Notes: generated by a model not told the origin, from the sequence alone. A DNA stretch of 64,000 nt from Stutzerimonas frequens (GCF_024448335.1 NZ_JAMOHM010000007.1:62001-126000); one strand, 5' to 3'; numbered from the stretch's first letter, positions 49,049 to 58,529 are shown. Translations and numbers: made by a program.

Positions 49049-49720
49049 ATGCGAATTCTTCTGGTCGAGGACCATCCCCAGCTGGCCGAAAGCGTGGCCC
49101 AGGCATTGCGCGCCGCCGGCTGGACCCTGGACCTGCTGCACGACGGCGTCGCCGCCGACCTGGCGCTGGCCAGCGAGGACTATGCGCTGGCGATTCTCGA
49201 TGTCGGCCTGCCACGGCTCGACGGCTTTCAGGTGCTGGCGCGCCTGCGCGAGCGCGGCAAGACGCTGCCGGTACTGATGCTCACCGCCCGCGGCGAGGTC
49301 AGCGACCGCGTGCACGGGCTCAACCTCGGTGCCGACGATTACCTGGCCAAGCCGTTCGAACTGTCCGAGCTGGAAGCGCGGGTCAAGGCGCTGCTGCGAC
49401 GCAGCGTCGGCGGCGGCGAACGCCAGCAGCGCTGCGGCGCACTGTTTTACGATCTGGATGCGCGGCGCTTCAGCCTGGCCGACGAGCCACTGACGCTGAC
49501 CTCGCGCGAACAGGGCGTGCTGGAGGCGCTGATCGCCCGCCCCGGTCGGGTGATGAGCAAGGATCAGCTGGCCGCCCAGGTATTCGGTCTGGACGAGGAG
49601 GCCAGCGCCGACGCCATCGAGATCTACATCCACCGCCTGCGCAAGAAGCTCGAGGGCCAGCCGGTACGCATCGTCACCTTCCGCGGGCTGGGCTATATGC
49701 TCGAGGCGCTCGATGGCTGA
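49049..49720 (+). CDS. tctD: Response regulator TctD (OmpR/PhoB family)
   Basis: 223-residue DNA-binding regulator with receiver domain (phospho-acceptor Asp51 in AILDVGLPRLDG) and a winged-helix output domain (LTLTSREQGVLEALIARPG, DAIEIYIHRLRKKLEG). It is divergent from the porin-tctCBA genes and overlaps tctE by eight bases, so it is expected to activate tricarboxylate uptake. The ATG at 49049 is the family start. Confidence 0.93.
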   Translation: MRILLVEDHPQLAESVAQALRAAGWTLDLLHDGVAADLALASEDYALAILDVGLPRLDGFQVLARLRERGKTLPVLMLTARGEVSDRVHGLNLGADDYLAKPFELSELEARVKALLRRSVGGGERQQRCGALFYDLDARRFSLADEPLTLTSREQGVLEALIARPGRVMSKDQLAAQVFGLDEEASADAIEIYIHRLRKKLEGQPVRIVTFRGLGYMLEALDG

Positions 49721-51113
49721 GCGCGGGGCGGCCGGCAGTCTGCGTGCGCGGCTGCTGCTGCGGCTGGCGATCCTGCTCACGCCGCTGCTGCTGTACGGGG
49801 CCTGGAGTGCCTACTGGAACGGCCGCGCCGCCGCGGATACCGCCTACGACCGGACCCTGCTGGCCTCGGCCCGGGCGATCGCCGAGGGGCTGGTGACCAG
49901 CGACGGCAGGCTGCGCGCCAACGTGCCCTACGTGGCGCTGGACACCTTCGCCTACGACAGTGCCGGACGCATCTATTACCAGGTGCTGGACACCGAGGGG
50001 CGCCTGGTCAGCGGCTACGAACAGTTGCCCGCACCGGGTGCCGAGGTCCGTCGCACCGACGACTACCCGGCGCTGGCGCGCTTCTACGACGGCGAGTTCC
50101 AGGGCCAGGGCGTACGCCTGGTGAGCTTGCTGCAGCCGGTCAGCGAGCCCGAGCTCAACGGCATCGCCGAGATTCGCGTGGCCGAGACGCTCGGCGCGCG
50201 CGAGCGCATGGCGCGTAGCCTGTTGAGCGACACGCTGTGGCGCCTGGGCTTGCTGGCGCTTGCCGCGCTGGTGCTGGTCTGGCTGGCCGTCAGCGCGGCG
50301 TTGCGCCCGTTGGCCCGGCTCAGCGAGGCCGTGCAGGAACGCGCCCCGGATGACCTCAGGCCGCTGCCGTTGGTCGATGTGCAGCGCGAGCTGAAGCCGC
50401 TGGTCGGCGCGCTCAATGGCTTCACCGAGCGCCTGCGTGGGCAGTTCGAGCGCCAGGCGCGCTTCATCGCCGATGCCTCACACGAGCTGCGCACGCCGCT
50501 GGCGGCGCTCAAGGCGCGCATCGAACTGGGTCTGCGCGAAGCCGAGCCCGCGGCGTGGCGCAGCACCCTGGAAGACGCCGGACAGAGCACCAACAAGGTC
50601 ATTCATCTGGCCAACCAGCTGCTTTCGTTGGCGCGTATCGAAAGCGGCGCGCAATCGATCGCCGAAGGCGGCGCTCAGCGTCTGGACCTGTCGCAGCTGG
50701 CCCGCGAACTGGGGCTGGCGATGGCCGCGCTGGCGCACCAGCGCGGTGTCGCCCTGGCGCTGGAGGCCGAGGCGCCGGTGTGGATCGACGGCGAACCGAC
50801 GTTGATCAGCGAGCTGCTGAGCAACCTGCTGGACAATGCGCTGGCGCATACCGCGGCTGGCGGCAACGTGGTGCTGCGGGTCCTCGACGGTGGCGTGCTG
50901 GAGGTGGAGGACGACGGCCCGGGCATCCCCGCCGCCGAGCGCGATCGCGTCTTCGCCCGCTTCTACCGCCGTGACACCGGCGGCCATGGCGCCGGCCTCG
51001 GGCTGGCCATCGTCGGCGAGATCGTCCGTGCCCATCGCGCCAGTATCAGCCTGGATCAGGGCAAGCTCGGCGGGCTGTTGGTGCGGGTGTGCTTCACGCC
51101 GGCTGAGGATTGA
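49713..51113 (+). CDS. tctE: Sensor histidine kinase TctE
   Basis: 466-residue inner-membrane kinase: first helix at about 13-31, periplasmic sensor resembling the TctE N-terminal domain (ANVPYVALDTFAYDSAGRIYY), second helix at about 178-195, then HisKA with phospho-acceptor in DASHELRTPLAAL and an ATPase domain (SNLLDNALAHT, VEDDGPGIP, GAGLGLAIV). It senses extracytoplasmic tricarboxylates in the family model. Its last 20 bases overlap the 3' end of a convergent diguanylate cyclase gene. Confidence 0.93.
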   Translation: MAERGAAGSLRARLLLRLAILLTPLLLYGAWSAYWNGRAAADTAYDRTLLASARAIAEGLVTSDGRLRANVPYVALDTFAYDSAGRIYYQVLDTEGRLVSGYEQLPAPGAEVRRTDDYPALARFYDGEFQGQGVRLVSLLQPVSEPELNGIAEIRVAETLGARERMARSLLSDTLWRLGLLALAALVLVWLAVSAALRPLARLSEAVQERAPDDLRPLPLVDVQRELKPLVGALNGFTERLRGQFERQARFIADASHELRTPLAALKARIELGLREAEPAAWRSTLEDAGQSTNKVIHLANQLLSLARIESGAQSIAEGGAQRLDLSQLARELGLAMAALAHQRGVALALEAEAPVWIDGEPTLISELLSNLLDNALAHTAAGGNVVLRVLDGGVLEVEDDGPGIPAAERDRVFARFYRRDTGGHGAGLGLAIVGEIVRAHRASISLDQGKLGGLLVRVCFTPAED

Positions 51114-53019
51114 TGCCGTCCGGGCAGGCAGCCGAGGGGGCGGCGGCGAGCACCACCTGATCGCGGCCTTGGTGCTTGGCCTGATAGAGCGCAGCATCCG
51201 CCGCCGCCAGCAGCTCCGCTGACGTGGCGTGCGCCGGAGCCAGCGTCGCCACGCCGAGGCTGATGGTCAGCGGCACGGGTTGCTCGTCGTGCTGCAGCGA
51301 TAGTTGTGCGATCGTGCGGCGGATAGATTCGGCCAGCGCCGCGGCCTGCGGCCCGTCGAGCCCCGGTAGCAGCACGACGAATTCCTCGCCGCCATAGCGC
51401 GCCGCGACGTCCCCGGCGCGCTGGCAATGGGCGGCGAGCACTGCCGCGACCTGGCGCAGGCATTCGTCGCCGAACGGATGGCCATAGCTGTCGTTGACCC
51501 GCTTGAAGTGATCGATATCGGCGAGCAGCACCGACAGTGGACTGCCGGCGCGCCGCGCGCGGCGGATTTCCTCGTCCAGCAAGAGATCGAAGCGTCGACG
51601 ATTGGCCAGCTGAGTCAGCGAATCGGTGGTGCTCAGGCGCAGCAGCTCGGCGTTGGCGGCTTCAAGGCCCAGGCGGACGTCCTCCAGCGCGCGGGTTCGC
51701 TCGTAGACCCGTGCCTCCAGCACCTCGTTGGCACGCAGCTGCACGTCCAGTGCCTCCTGCTTGGCCTGCAGGTGCAGGGCGCGCTCGGCGGCGAGCGATT
51801 CGGACGTCTGCAGCGCCAGCTGCTGCGCGGCGATACGCCGGTTGCGCTCGATGTTGATGCGCTCGGCCAGGGCCATGGAAAGCAGCACGAACTCGGTGAA
51901 CATGCCGATCAGCTGGCCATTCAGGGTCCAGGCGTTGAGCGGCAGCACGCCGTTGAGTGCCAGCAGGTTGACCACGGTGAACACCAGCAGCGTGCTCCAG
52001 GCGATGCTGAACAGCCGCGCGGACGGGTTGCCGCGCGCCCAAAGATTGAGCGTGATCGCCATGGTCAGCACACAGTGCAGCAGCGCGACGCTTTCCATGA
52101 ATGTATAGCGGGCCAGGGCCGGCGCCAGCAGCAGGATCACCACCACGGCTCCCCAGTACAGCGTGAGGGTGATCGAAACTGCCCAGACCCAACCGCCGTA
52201 ACGCCGCACACCGAGAAAGCGCAGGGCGAACAGCATCGGTGTGAAGAAACACAGGGCGGCCGAGAGCCCGTAGAAGCGTGCCGAGAGTTCGGGAATCTCC
52301 GGCCAGAGATAGAGCTGGCCGAAGCCGGTGATGCTCAGCACGTAGAACACCGCGCTGAGCAGATAGAGCACGTAGAGGAAATAGCTTGGGTCGCGGGTGA
52401 AGATCAGCAGGCTGCAGTTGTACAGCACGATCACCAGAATGCCGCCGAAGAACAGGCTGACCAGAGTGACATCGTGGAGTCGGCTCTCGATCAGTTGCTT
52501 CTCGTCGATCAGTTCCAGCGGCAGGGCCAGCGTCTCGCGGGCCTGCACCTGCAGGTAGACCACCGCGCGCTCGCCCGCCGGCAACTCCAGCGGATAGACG
52601 AAGTGATGGTCCGCCAATGGCCGAGCGCTCATGGCCACGGCGTCCCCGGCGAGCATCGCCGTGCCCCAACGGTCGCTGTCCGGATAATGCAGGCGCACCG
52701 CGACGCGATCGAGCACCGGCCATTTCAGCAGCAGGTACCAGAGCCTGGCGTGCGCCGCGCTGTTGTGCAGGGAGATGCGCAGCCAGGCGCCGTCAGGCTG
52801 CTTGCCCAGGGTTGGCTTGGTCAGCGGCTGCCAGGGCCATTGCGCGCCAGCGGCGTCATCGAAGGACGCCATGGGCTTGCCCAGCACATATTCCACCGCG
52901 TCGACCTGCAGTGCCGATGCATCGCGCACCTGCAGCACCGGCGACGGCCCGGCAGCCACCGCGCTCGCGAGCGAGGACAGCAGCATCAGACCGGCGATAA
53001 ACAGCAGGGTGCGCATCAT
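51094..53019 (-). CDS. Membrane diguanylate cyclase, 7TMR-DISM extracellular + GGDEF
   Basis: 641-residue inner-membrane protein with a signal peptide ending VAAG, a periplasmic DISM extracellular domain (GAWLRISLHNSAAHARLWYL, VYLQVQARETLALPLEL), seven transmembrane helices, a coiled coil and a GGDEF domain. The active site is YGGEEF near residue 541, with an RAGD inhibitory site five residues before it, so an active and feedback-inhibited cyclase is predicted. ATG at 53019 is preferred to a GTG at 53055. The ligand is unknown; carbohydrate-like compounds are a guess for DISM domains. Confidence 0.92.
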   Translation of the reverse strand: MMRTLLFIAGLMLLSSLASAVAAGPSPVLQVRDASALQVDAVEYVLGKPMASFDDAAGAQWPWQPLTKPTLGKQPDGAWLRISLHNSAAHARLWYLLLKWPVLDRVAVRLHYPDSDRWGTAMLAGDAVAMSARPLADHHFVYPLELPAGERAVVYLQVQARETLALPLELIDEKQLIESRLHDVTLVSLFFGGILVIVLYNCSLLIFTRDPSYFLYVLYLLSAVFYVLSITGFGQLYLWPEIPELSARFYGLSAALCFFTPMLFALRFLGVRRYGGWVWAVSITLTLYWGAVVVILLLAPALARYTFMESVALLHCVLTMAITLNLWARGNPSARLFSIAWSTLLVFTVVNLLALNGVLPLNAWTLNGQLIGMFTEFVLLSMALAERINIERNRRIAAQQLALQTSESLAAERALHLQAKQEALDVQLRANEVLEARVYERTRALEDVRLGLEAANAELLRLSTTDSLTQLANRRRFDLLLDEEIRRARRAGSPLSVLLADIDHFKRVNDSYGHPFGDECLRQVAAVLAAHCQRAGDVAARYGGEEFVVLLPGLDGPQAAALAESIRRTIAQLSLQHDEQPVPLTISLGVATLAPAHATSAELLAAADAALYQAKHQGRDQVVLAAAPSAACPDGINPQPA

Positions 53020-53153
53020 GGTGGCTTGCCTCGTGGACGTCGCAGCGACTGACACGCATTCTGTCAGTCATCCGGCGCCAGAAACGCGCCGGCTGCGATG
53101 CCATCATGCCATCATGCAGCCCATCTGTCCCACACAGCTGACGGGCTGTCGTC

Positions 53154-54740
53154 TCAGGCGCGCCGGCGTGCCCAGAACTGCTGCACCAGCTCGAGCATGC
53201 CATCGGCCAGCTGGGCGACGCCGCTGGCGCTGCGCTGGCTGTGCATGCCGCTGCTGACATGTTGATCCGAGCTGCCGCGAATGCTGACGATGCTCTGGCT
53301 GATCTCCTCGCTCGCCGAACTTTGCTGGTCCACGGCAGCGGCGATCTGGTTGCTCATGGCGCTGATCTCGTTGACCCGGTTGTTGATATCGCTCAGCGAG
53401 TGTTCGGCCCGGTCGGCATGGCTGACGCTGTGCTCGGCCTGTTCGCGGCTGCGTTGCATGACGTCGACTGCCTGCCGCGTGCCGGCCTGCAGCGCGGCGA
53501 TCATCGTCTGTATATCCGCCGTCGCCATTGAGGTGCGCGAGGCCAGCTGGCGCACCTCGTCGGCCACCACGGCGAACCCGCGGCCCTGATCACCAGCGCG
53601 CGCCGCTTCGATGGCGGCATTGAGCGCGAGCAGGTTGGTCTGCTCGGCAATGCTGTGAATCACCTCGAGCACGCGGCTGATTTCCTGGCCGTGGCTTTCG
53701 AGCTGGTGGATGACTTCGGCGGCCTGCTGAATATCGCTGGCCAGGCGGGTGATGCTGCTGCCGGTCAGGCCGACGATCTCCCGGCCGCTGGCGGCTTCGC
53801 TATCGGCCTGCGCGGCGGCTTCGGCAGTGCGCTGTGCGTTGAGCGCAACTTCCTGCACGCTGGCAGTCATCTGCTGAATGGCCGTGGCAATGAGGTCGGT
53901 TTCCTGCTGCTGTCGCGAAGCGCTTGCGGAGTTGCCATGCACCGCGCCAAGCAGGTTGCGGGCGTGATCGCTTAGCTGCCGGCTGCAGTCGGCGATACGC
54001 CCGACCATGGCTCCGGCTTCGGTTTCCAGCATCTTCATGGCAAAGGCGATTTCGCCGATCTCGTCCCTGCGTCCGGTATAGATCAGTTGGCTGACGGGAT
54101 TGCGGCCGATGCGCCGTGCCTGTCGGACCAGCTGTACCAGCGGTGCCAGTGCCAGTGCCGTCAGCCCGGCGGCGGCCGCGCCCGCCAGCACGACGGCCGT
54201 TGCACCTGCGATCAGCGGCGCGCCGCCCAGCAATGCGCCGATCGCCGCACCGGCTGCGCCGCCGAGGCCTGCCAGCAGCGCCACCCGAGCGCGCAGGCCG
54301 AGCGCTGGCGGGCGCAACGAGGCCGCAGCCCGACCGTCGCGCATCCGCGCGTAGAGTGCCTCGGCGGCCTGGATCTGTTCGGGCTGCGGGCGGGTCCGTA
54401 CCGATTGGTACTCCACCACCTTGCCGTTGCGGCTGACCGGCGTGGCGAAGGCGCTGACCCAGTAATGGTCGCCGTTCTTGCAGCGGTTCTTGACGATGCC
54501 CATCCACGAGCGGTTCGCCTGCAGCGTCTGCCAGAGATCGGCGAACGCGGCCTCGGGCATGTCCGGATGCCGCACGGTGTTGTGCGGCTGACCCAGCAGC
54601 TCGTCTTCGTCAAACCCGGAAATCGCCACGAAATCAGGATTGGCGTAGCTGATGGTGCCTTTGAGGTCGGTGGTCGAGAGGATGTTCGCCGTGTCGTCCA
54701 CGATGACTTCGCGGCCGCTGACGGGCAGGTTGAGGCGCAT
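53154..54740 (-). CDS. PAS-containing methyl-accepting chemoreceptor, Aer-like (copy 1)
   Basis: 528-residue chemoreceptor with an N-terminal PAS domain ([39 protein letters not shown]), two close hydrophobic helices (about 150-200) and a C-terminal signalling domain whose hairpin tip reads [23 protein letters not shown] with [15 protein letters not shown]. Lack of a periplasmic ligand domain and the Aer-like PAS suggest energy or redox taxis. It ends [10 protein letters not shown], the natural C-terminus missing from its neighbouring paralogue. Confidence 0.92.
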   Translation of the reverse strand: MRLNLPVSGREVIVDDTANILSTTDLKGTISYANPDFVAISGFDEDELLGQPHNTVRHPDMPEAAFADLWQTLQANRSWMGIVKNRCKNGDHYWVSAFATPVSRNGKVVEYQSVRTRPQPEQIQAAEALYARMRDGRAAASLRPPALGLRARVALLAGLGGAAGAAIGALLGGAPLIAGATAVVLAGAAAAGLTALALAPLVQLVRQARRIGRNPVSQLIYTGRRDEIGEIAFAMKMLETEAGAMVGRIADCSRQLSDHARNLLGAVHGNSASASRQQQETDLIATAIQQMTASVQEVALNAQRTAEAAAQADSEAASGREIVGLTGSSITRLASDIQQAAEVIHQLESHGQEISRVLEVIHSIAEQTNLLALNAAIEAARAGDQGRGFAVVADEVRQLASRTSMATADIQTMIAALQAGTRQAVDVMQRSREQAEHSVSHADRAEHSLSDINNRVNEISAMSNQIAAAVDQQSSASEEISQSIVSIRGSSDQHVSSGMHSQRSASGVAQLADGMLELVQQFWARRRA

Positions 54741-54863
54741 AAACAGATCTTCCTTGGTAATGGGTCTGAGTACGCGAGGCAGGTTCGGCGGCGCGGCTTC
54801 TGTCGGCGCGCTCGCGGGATGCGGCGGGGCATCTTGTACGGCAGTCAGGTTACGAATCGGTGA

Positions 54864-55028
54864 TCAGTCATCCTCCTTGCCGCCCGCATCGGTCTCCAGC
54901 TGCTCCAGCAGGTCGATCAGGCGTCGGCGCAGTTGGCCGAGTTCGCGCGACTTGAAGGAGCGGCGGGTGCGCTCCAAGACCTGAATGGTCTCTTCCAGGG
55001 CCTCGCGCAGGGTCTCTTCGGTCAGCAT
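54864..55028 (-). CDS. Small helical protein between the two chemoreceptors (54 aa)
   Basis: A 54-codon ORF starts MLTEETLREALEETIQVLER and ends GGKEDD. It is entirely amphipathic helix, with a Leu/Glu/Arg pattern (RRRLIDLLEQLE) like a small coiled coil. It lies 123 bp upstream of copy 1 on the same strand. No good Shine-Dalgarno (AGCA before ATG) and no recognised family, so it is less certain than its neighbours. The regular helix and high charge argue against a chance ORF. Confidence 0.55.
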   Translation of the reverse strand: MLTEETLREALEETIQVLERTRRSFKSRELGQLRRRLIDLLEQLETDAGGKEDD

Positions 55029-55113
55029 TGCTTGTTCTTCGTAGCGTCACATGCAGGTTGGGTGCCGTTTGTTCGCCCGGCGGTTCTGCCCTGACGGGGT
55101 TCGTCGAGGGCAA

Positions 55114-55166
55114 AAAAAAGGCGCCGGCCGTATGCACCCCTGATGGGATGTCACGGCTGGCGCCTT
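55114..55166 (-). terminator. Terminator with long U-run downstream of the second chemoreceptor
   Basis: On the minus strand AAGGCGCC-A-GCCGT pairs with ACGGC-CGGCGCCTT (hairpin about 55122-55166), followed by a run of U residues (eight A on the plus strand, 55114-55121). It lies about 145-195 bp after the chemoreceptor stop, so it either ends that transcript or ends an unannotated RNA from 55170-55300, which also has a TTTCGCA-TTT-TGCGAAA hairpin (55204-55220). Confidence 0.7.
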
Positions 55167-55308
55167 AGCTATCAGGTCCGGGTGTCCTGAGCGGTAAAGC
55201 AACTTTCGCAAAATGCGAAACTGGTGGCATTTTGCCTGTAGCCAAGTGTGGTAACAAGCCCGGCAAGCGCATTATGGCGCCGTTCCGGCAGCGCCCTGCG
55301 TCGCACCA

Positions 55309-56922
55309 TTACGGGGCGTTCTTGCCCTGCTTCAGGCACGTCGGCGGGTCCAGAACTGGTCCACCAGCATTTCCATCCGGCCGGCCGGCCAGCTCGGCGA
55401 CGCCCGAGGCGCTTTGCCGGCTGCGCAGGCCGCTCTCCACGTGATGGTCCGAACCGCTGCGGATGCTCACGATGTTCTGGTTGATGTCCTCGCTCACCGC
55501 GCTCTGCTGCTCGACGGCCGCGGCAATCTGGATACTCATTTCGCTGATATCGTTGACCCGACTATTGATGCCCTGCAGCGAGCGCGCCGCCTGTTCCGCC
55601 TGCTCGACGCTGTGCATGGCCTGCTCACGGCTGCGCTGCATGACCTCCACCGCCTGGCGTGCGCCGCCCTGCAGGGCGGCGATCATGCTGTTGATCTCCT
55701 GAGTCGACTGCTGCGTCCGCGATGCCAGGTTGCGCACCTCGTCGGCGACCACGGCGAAGCCTCGGCCCTGTTCACCTGCGCGTGCCGCCTCGATGGCGGC
55801 ATTGAGGGCCAGCAGGTTGGTCTGCTCGGCAATGCCGCGGATGACGTCCAGCACCTTGGTGATGTCGTTGCTGTGCATCTCCAGTTCGTGGATCACCTCA
55901 CCGGCTTGCTGGATGTCCAGCGCCAGCTGGCCGATGGCGGCACCGGTGCGATTGACCACCTCGGTGCCGGTCGCGGCTTCGCTATCGGCACGGCTGGCGG
56001 CTTCGGCGGTGCGCTGTGCGTTGCTGGCCACCTCCTGCACGCTGATTGCCATCTGGTTGATCGCGGTGGCGACCTGGTCCGTCTCGACCTGCTGACGGGC
56101 AGCGCTCTGTGTGCTGCTCTCCATCGCGCCGAGCAGCTCCTTGGCGTGCTGGCTGAGCTGGCGGGACGCATCGCCGATGCGCCCGACCATGGCGCCAGCC
56201 TCGGTTTCCAGCATCTTCATGGCGAAGGCGATCTGGCCGAAATCGTCACGGCGGCCGGTGTAGATCAGCTGGCCCACCGGGTTGTCGCCGATCCGCCGCG
56301 CCTGTTCGACGAGCCGTTGCAGGGGGGCCAGCGCAAGATAGGCCAGGGTGCCGGCCGTCGTTGCGGCGACGGCCGTGGTGACCGCCGCGAATGCGAGACC
56401 CACACCACCCAGCAGCGCGCCGGCGAGCACGACGGGCGCGCTGCCCAGCGCCGCCAGTAGCGCGACGCGGCTGCGTACGCCCAGCGGGGCGCGCCGCAGT
56501 GCGGCCGGTGGGCGTTTTTCACGCAGCTGCGCATATAGCCGTTCGGCCGCAGCAATTTGTGCCGGTTGTGGTTTGGTCCTTACGGACTGGTACTCGACGA
56601 CCCGCCCGTTGCGGCTGATCGGCGTGACGAAGGCGCTGACCCAGTAGTGATCGCCGTTCTTGCAGCGATTCTTCACCATGCCCATCCACGATCGGCCGCC
56701 GCGCACGGATGACCAGAGATCGCCGAAGGCTTCGGTGGGCATGTCCGGGTGGCGGACGATGTTGTGATGCTGTCCGAGCAGTTCGTGCTCTTCGAATCCG
56801 CTGACTCGGATGAAATCGGGATTCACGTAGGTGATGTCACCGTCGAGATCCGTGGTGGAGAGGATATTGGCGGTGTCGCTGATTGAAACGTCGCGGCCAG
56901 TGACCGGCAGGTTCATGCGCAT
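55309..56922 (-). CDS. PAS-containing methyl-accepting chemoreceptor, Aer-like (copy 2, frameshifted C-terminus)
   Basis: 537-residue paralogue of copy 1 with the same layout: PAS ([19 protein letters not shown]), two hydrophobic helices, and signalling domain ([22 protein letters not shown]). The last part reads [23 protein letters not shown], unlike copy 1. In another frame the same DNA codes for [23 protein letters not shown] and stops at 55332, matching copy 1. The shift lies at a GGCCGGCCGGCCGG run (55377-55390); removing one 4-base unit restores the homologous end. The start at 56922 is set by homology to copy 1. Confidence 0.9.
   Translation of the reverse strand: MRMNLPVTGRDVSISDTANILSTTDLDGDITYVNPDFIRVSGFEEHELLGQHHNIVRHPDMPTEAFGDLWSSVRGGRSWMGMVKNRCKNGDHYWVSAFVTPISRNGRVVEYQSVRTKPQPAQIAAAERLYAQLREKRPPAALRRAPLGVRSRVALLAALGSAPVVLAGALLGGVGLAFAAVTTAVAATTAGTLAYLALAPLQRLVEQARRIGDNPVGQLIYTGRRDDFGQIAFAMKMLETEAGAMVGRIGDASRQLSQHAKELLGAMESSTQSAARQQVETDQVATAINQMAISVQEVASNAQRTAEAASRADSEAATGTEVVNRTGAAIGQLALDIQQAGEVIHELEMHSNDITKVLDVIRGIAEQTNLLALNAAIEAARAGEQGRGFAVVADEVRNLASRTQQSTQEINSMIAALQGGARQAVEVMQRSREQAMHSVEQAEQAARSLQGINSRVNDISEMSIQIAAAVEQQSAVSEDINQNIVSIRSGSDHHVESGLRSRQSASGVAELAGRPDGNAGGPVLDPPTCLKQGKNAP
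55377..55390 (-). repeat. GGCC tetranucleotide repeat at the frameshift in chemoreceptor copy 2
   Basis: GGCCGGCCGGCCGG on the minus strand (3.5 units of a 4-base repeat) sits where the reading frame departs from the paralogue. Gain or loss of one unit changes the frame of the last ten or so codons. Such tracts are slippage-prone and may give phase variation, or may be a sequencing or assembly error. Confidence 0.75.
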
Positions 56923-57479
56923 GATGGGTCTCGTCAACAAGGCAAGGTGTTGTTCGGTTCCCTGGGCGCCTCTGCCGGCGCATCGGTATGCACCGTACCT
57001 TCCGTGTCGGTCTCGCCTTCTCGGCGATTCGCTTCCTGCTTCAGATGGCCCAGCGGGTCGTTCGGAACTTGTGTAGCGGTGCAGCGGACACGGAAAACGC
57101 GCCAGCACGGGTTCGCTATGTCGACGGCCCTGTTGGCTTACCATCGCCCTGACAAATCAGGGTGATGGCATAGTTATATCAGTCCCTAAGTGCGTTCAAT
57201 ACGACTGAAGTCCTACTACCTTGGTCAGGCATATCAATATGGCTGAGTGCCACTAATATTGTACATATTCTTTTCTTTGTACAATGGCTGTACATAAAAA
57301 CTTCATCCCTGAGCCGCAACCCTGGTTCAAGCGGCCGGTCCTAGCTAGGGATTGCAGGGTAGGAACGGCACGCAGGTCGCGAAGGCTGTTGCCGACGCTG
57401 ACGCCTGCTAGACTCAAGTTCCGCGCAGACTCACAAGGGATGCCCGGGAATCCGAAAACAACCAAAAAGGAGTGCATCC
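56923..57479. other. 557-bp gene-free divergent region before the TRAP transporter
   Basis: No convincing gene lies here: open frames on both strands are composed of high-GC shadow sequence. It must hold the promoters of the second chemoreceptor (leftward) and the TAXI receptor (rightward). The segment 57177-57300 is AT-rich and contains three TGTACA half-sites. Confidence 0.55.
57258..57294 (+). promoter_or_regulatory. Candidate operator: TGTACA inverted repeat plus third half-site
   Basis: ATTGTACA (57258-57265) and TGTACAAT (57278-57285) form a perfect 8-bp inverted repeat with 12 bases between, and a third TGTACA follows at 57289-57294. They lie in an AT-rich stretch about 190-220 bp before the TAXI receptor gene. 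A regulator binding site is likely; the regulator is unknown. Confidence 0.45.
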
Positions 57480-58445
57480 ATGAAAGGCAAATCCTTGGCA
57501 TGGATCTTTACCGCCGCTCTGGCGGGTACCGGCCTGAGCGGAGTAGCACAGGCGCAAGAGAAGTTCGTCACCATCGGCACCGGCGGCCAGACCGGCGTTT
57601 ACTATGTCGCCGGGCAATCGATCTGCCGCTTCGTCAACCGCAATGCGGAAAACATCAAGTGCAACGCGCCGGCCAGCGGCGGCGGCGTGGCCAACGTCAA
57701 CGGTCTGCGCAGTGGCGAATTCAACTTCGGCATCATGCAGTCCGACCACCAGTACAAGGCGATGGAAGGCGTCGCGCCCTTCGAGAAAGAAGGGAAGATG
57801 GACGACATCCGCGCGGTGTTCTCGCTGCAGAGCGAAGTCTTCACCGTGCTCGCCCGTCGTGATGCCAACATCAAGGGTCTCGATGACCTGAAGGGCAAGC
57901 GCGTCAATATCGGCAACCCCGGTTCGGGCCAGCGCGATACCCTCGAAGAGATCATGAACGTCAAGGGTTGGGACAAGTCGGTGTTCTCCCTGGCCGCCGA
58001 GCTGAAGCCGGCCGAGCAGGCCAGCGCCCTGGGCGACAACAACATCGACGCCATGACCTACTTCGTCGGTCATCCGAATGGCGCGATCCAGGAAGCCACC
58101 ACCACCGTCGATGCGGTCCTGGTGCCGATCACCGGCCCGGAGATCGACAAGCTGCTGGCTGCCAAGAGCTACTACACCAAGGCCGAGATCCCCGGCGGCC
58201 TGTACAAGGGCAACGACCAGCCGACCCAGTCCATTGGCGGCAAGGCGGTGCTGTCCACTACCGCCAAGGTCGATGCCGAAGTGGTCTACCAGCTGGTGAA
58301 GTCGGTGTTCGAGAACATCGAGCGCTTCCAGCGTCTGCACCCGGCATTCAAGGATCTCAAGCCGGAAGAGATGATCGAAGTCGGCCTGAGCGCGCCGCTG
58401 CATGAAGGCGCCGAGCGTTACTACAAGGAACGCGGCTGGCTGTAA
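57480..58445 (+). CDS. TRAP transporter TAXI-family solute receptor
   Basis: 321-residue periplasmic receptor with signal peptide ending AQAQE near residue 25 and the TAXI pattern (FVTIGTGGQTGVYYVAGQSICRFV in part, GIMQSDHQYKAMEG, GKRVNIGNPGSGQRDTLEEI, AMTYFVGHPNG). AAAGGAG lies about eight bases before the ATG. Its partner is the fused permease 120 bp downstream. TAXI substrates are usually organic acids or amino acids such as glutamate; specificity cannot be read here. Confidence 0.94.
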   Translation: MKGKSLAWIFTAALAGTGLSGVAQAQEKFVTIGTGGQTGVYYVAGQSICRFVNRNAENIKCNAPASGGGVANVNGLRSGEFNFGIMQSDHQYKAMEGVAPFEKEGKMDDIRAVFSLQSEVFTVLARRDANIKGLDDLKGKRVNIGNPGSGQRDTLEEIMNVKGWDKSVFSLAAELKPAEQASALGDNNIDAMTYFVGHPNGAIQEATTTVDAVLVPITGPEIDKLLAAKSYYTKAEIPGGLYKGNDQPTQSIGGKAVLSTTAKVDAEVVYQLVKSVFENIERFQRLHPAFKDLKPEEMIEVGLSAPLHEGAERYYKERGWL

Positions 58446-58498
58446 GGCTCAGCAGGGCCGCGTCGCGGACGCGACCTTGATCGTCGATGCCTTAGCCG

Positions 58499-58529
58499 AA
58501 AACCCGTGCGCCCCATGGCCACGGGTTTT
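58499..58529 (+). terminator. Hairpin with T-run between TAXI receptor and permease
   Basis: AAAACCCGTG (58499-58508) pairs with CACGGGTTTT (58520-58529), a perfect 10-bp stem with an 11-base loop whose descending arm ends in four T residues. It lies 54 bases after the receptor stop and probably reduces read-through into the permease. Confidence 0.75.

Noticed and set aside
55110..55310. c-di-GMP or mini-ykkC type riboswitch in the gap before the 54-aa gene
   Set aside because: Hairpins and terminator are present but no conserved aptamer core of either class could be matched.
56923..57165. Open frames in the gap right of the second chemoreceptor
   Set aside because: The minus-strand frame is only an upstream extension of the chemoreceptor without a PAS-family match, and the plus-strand frame has no ribosome-binding site or recognisable domain.
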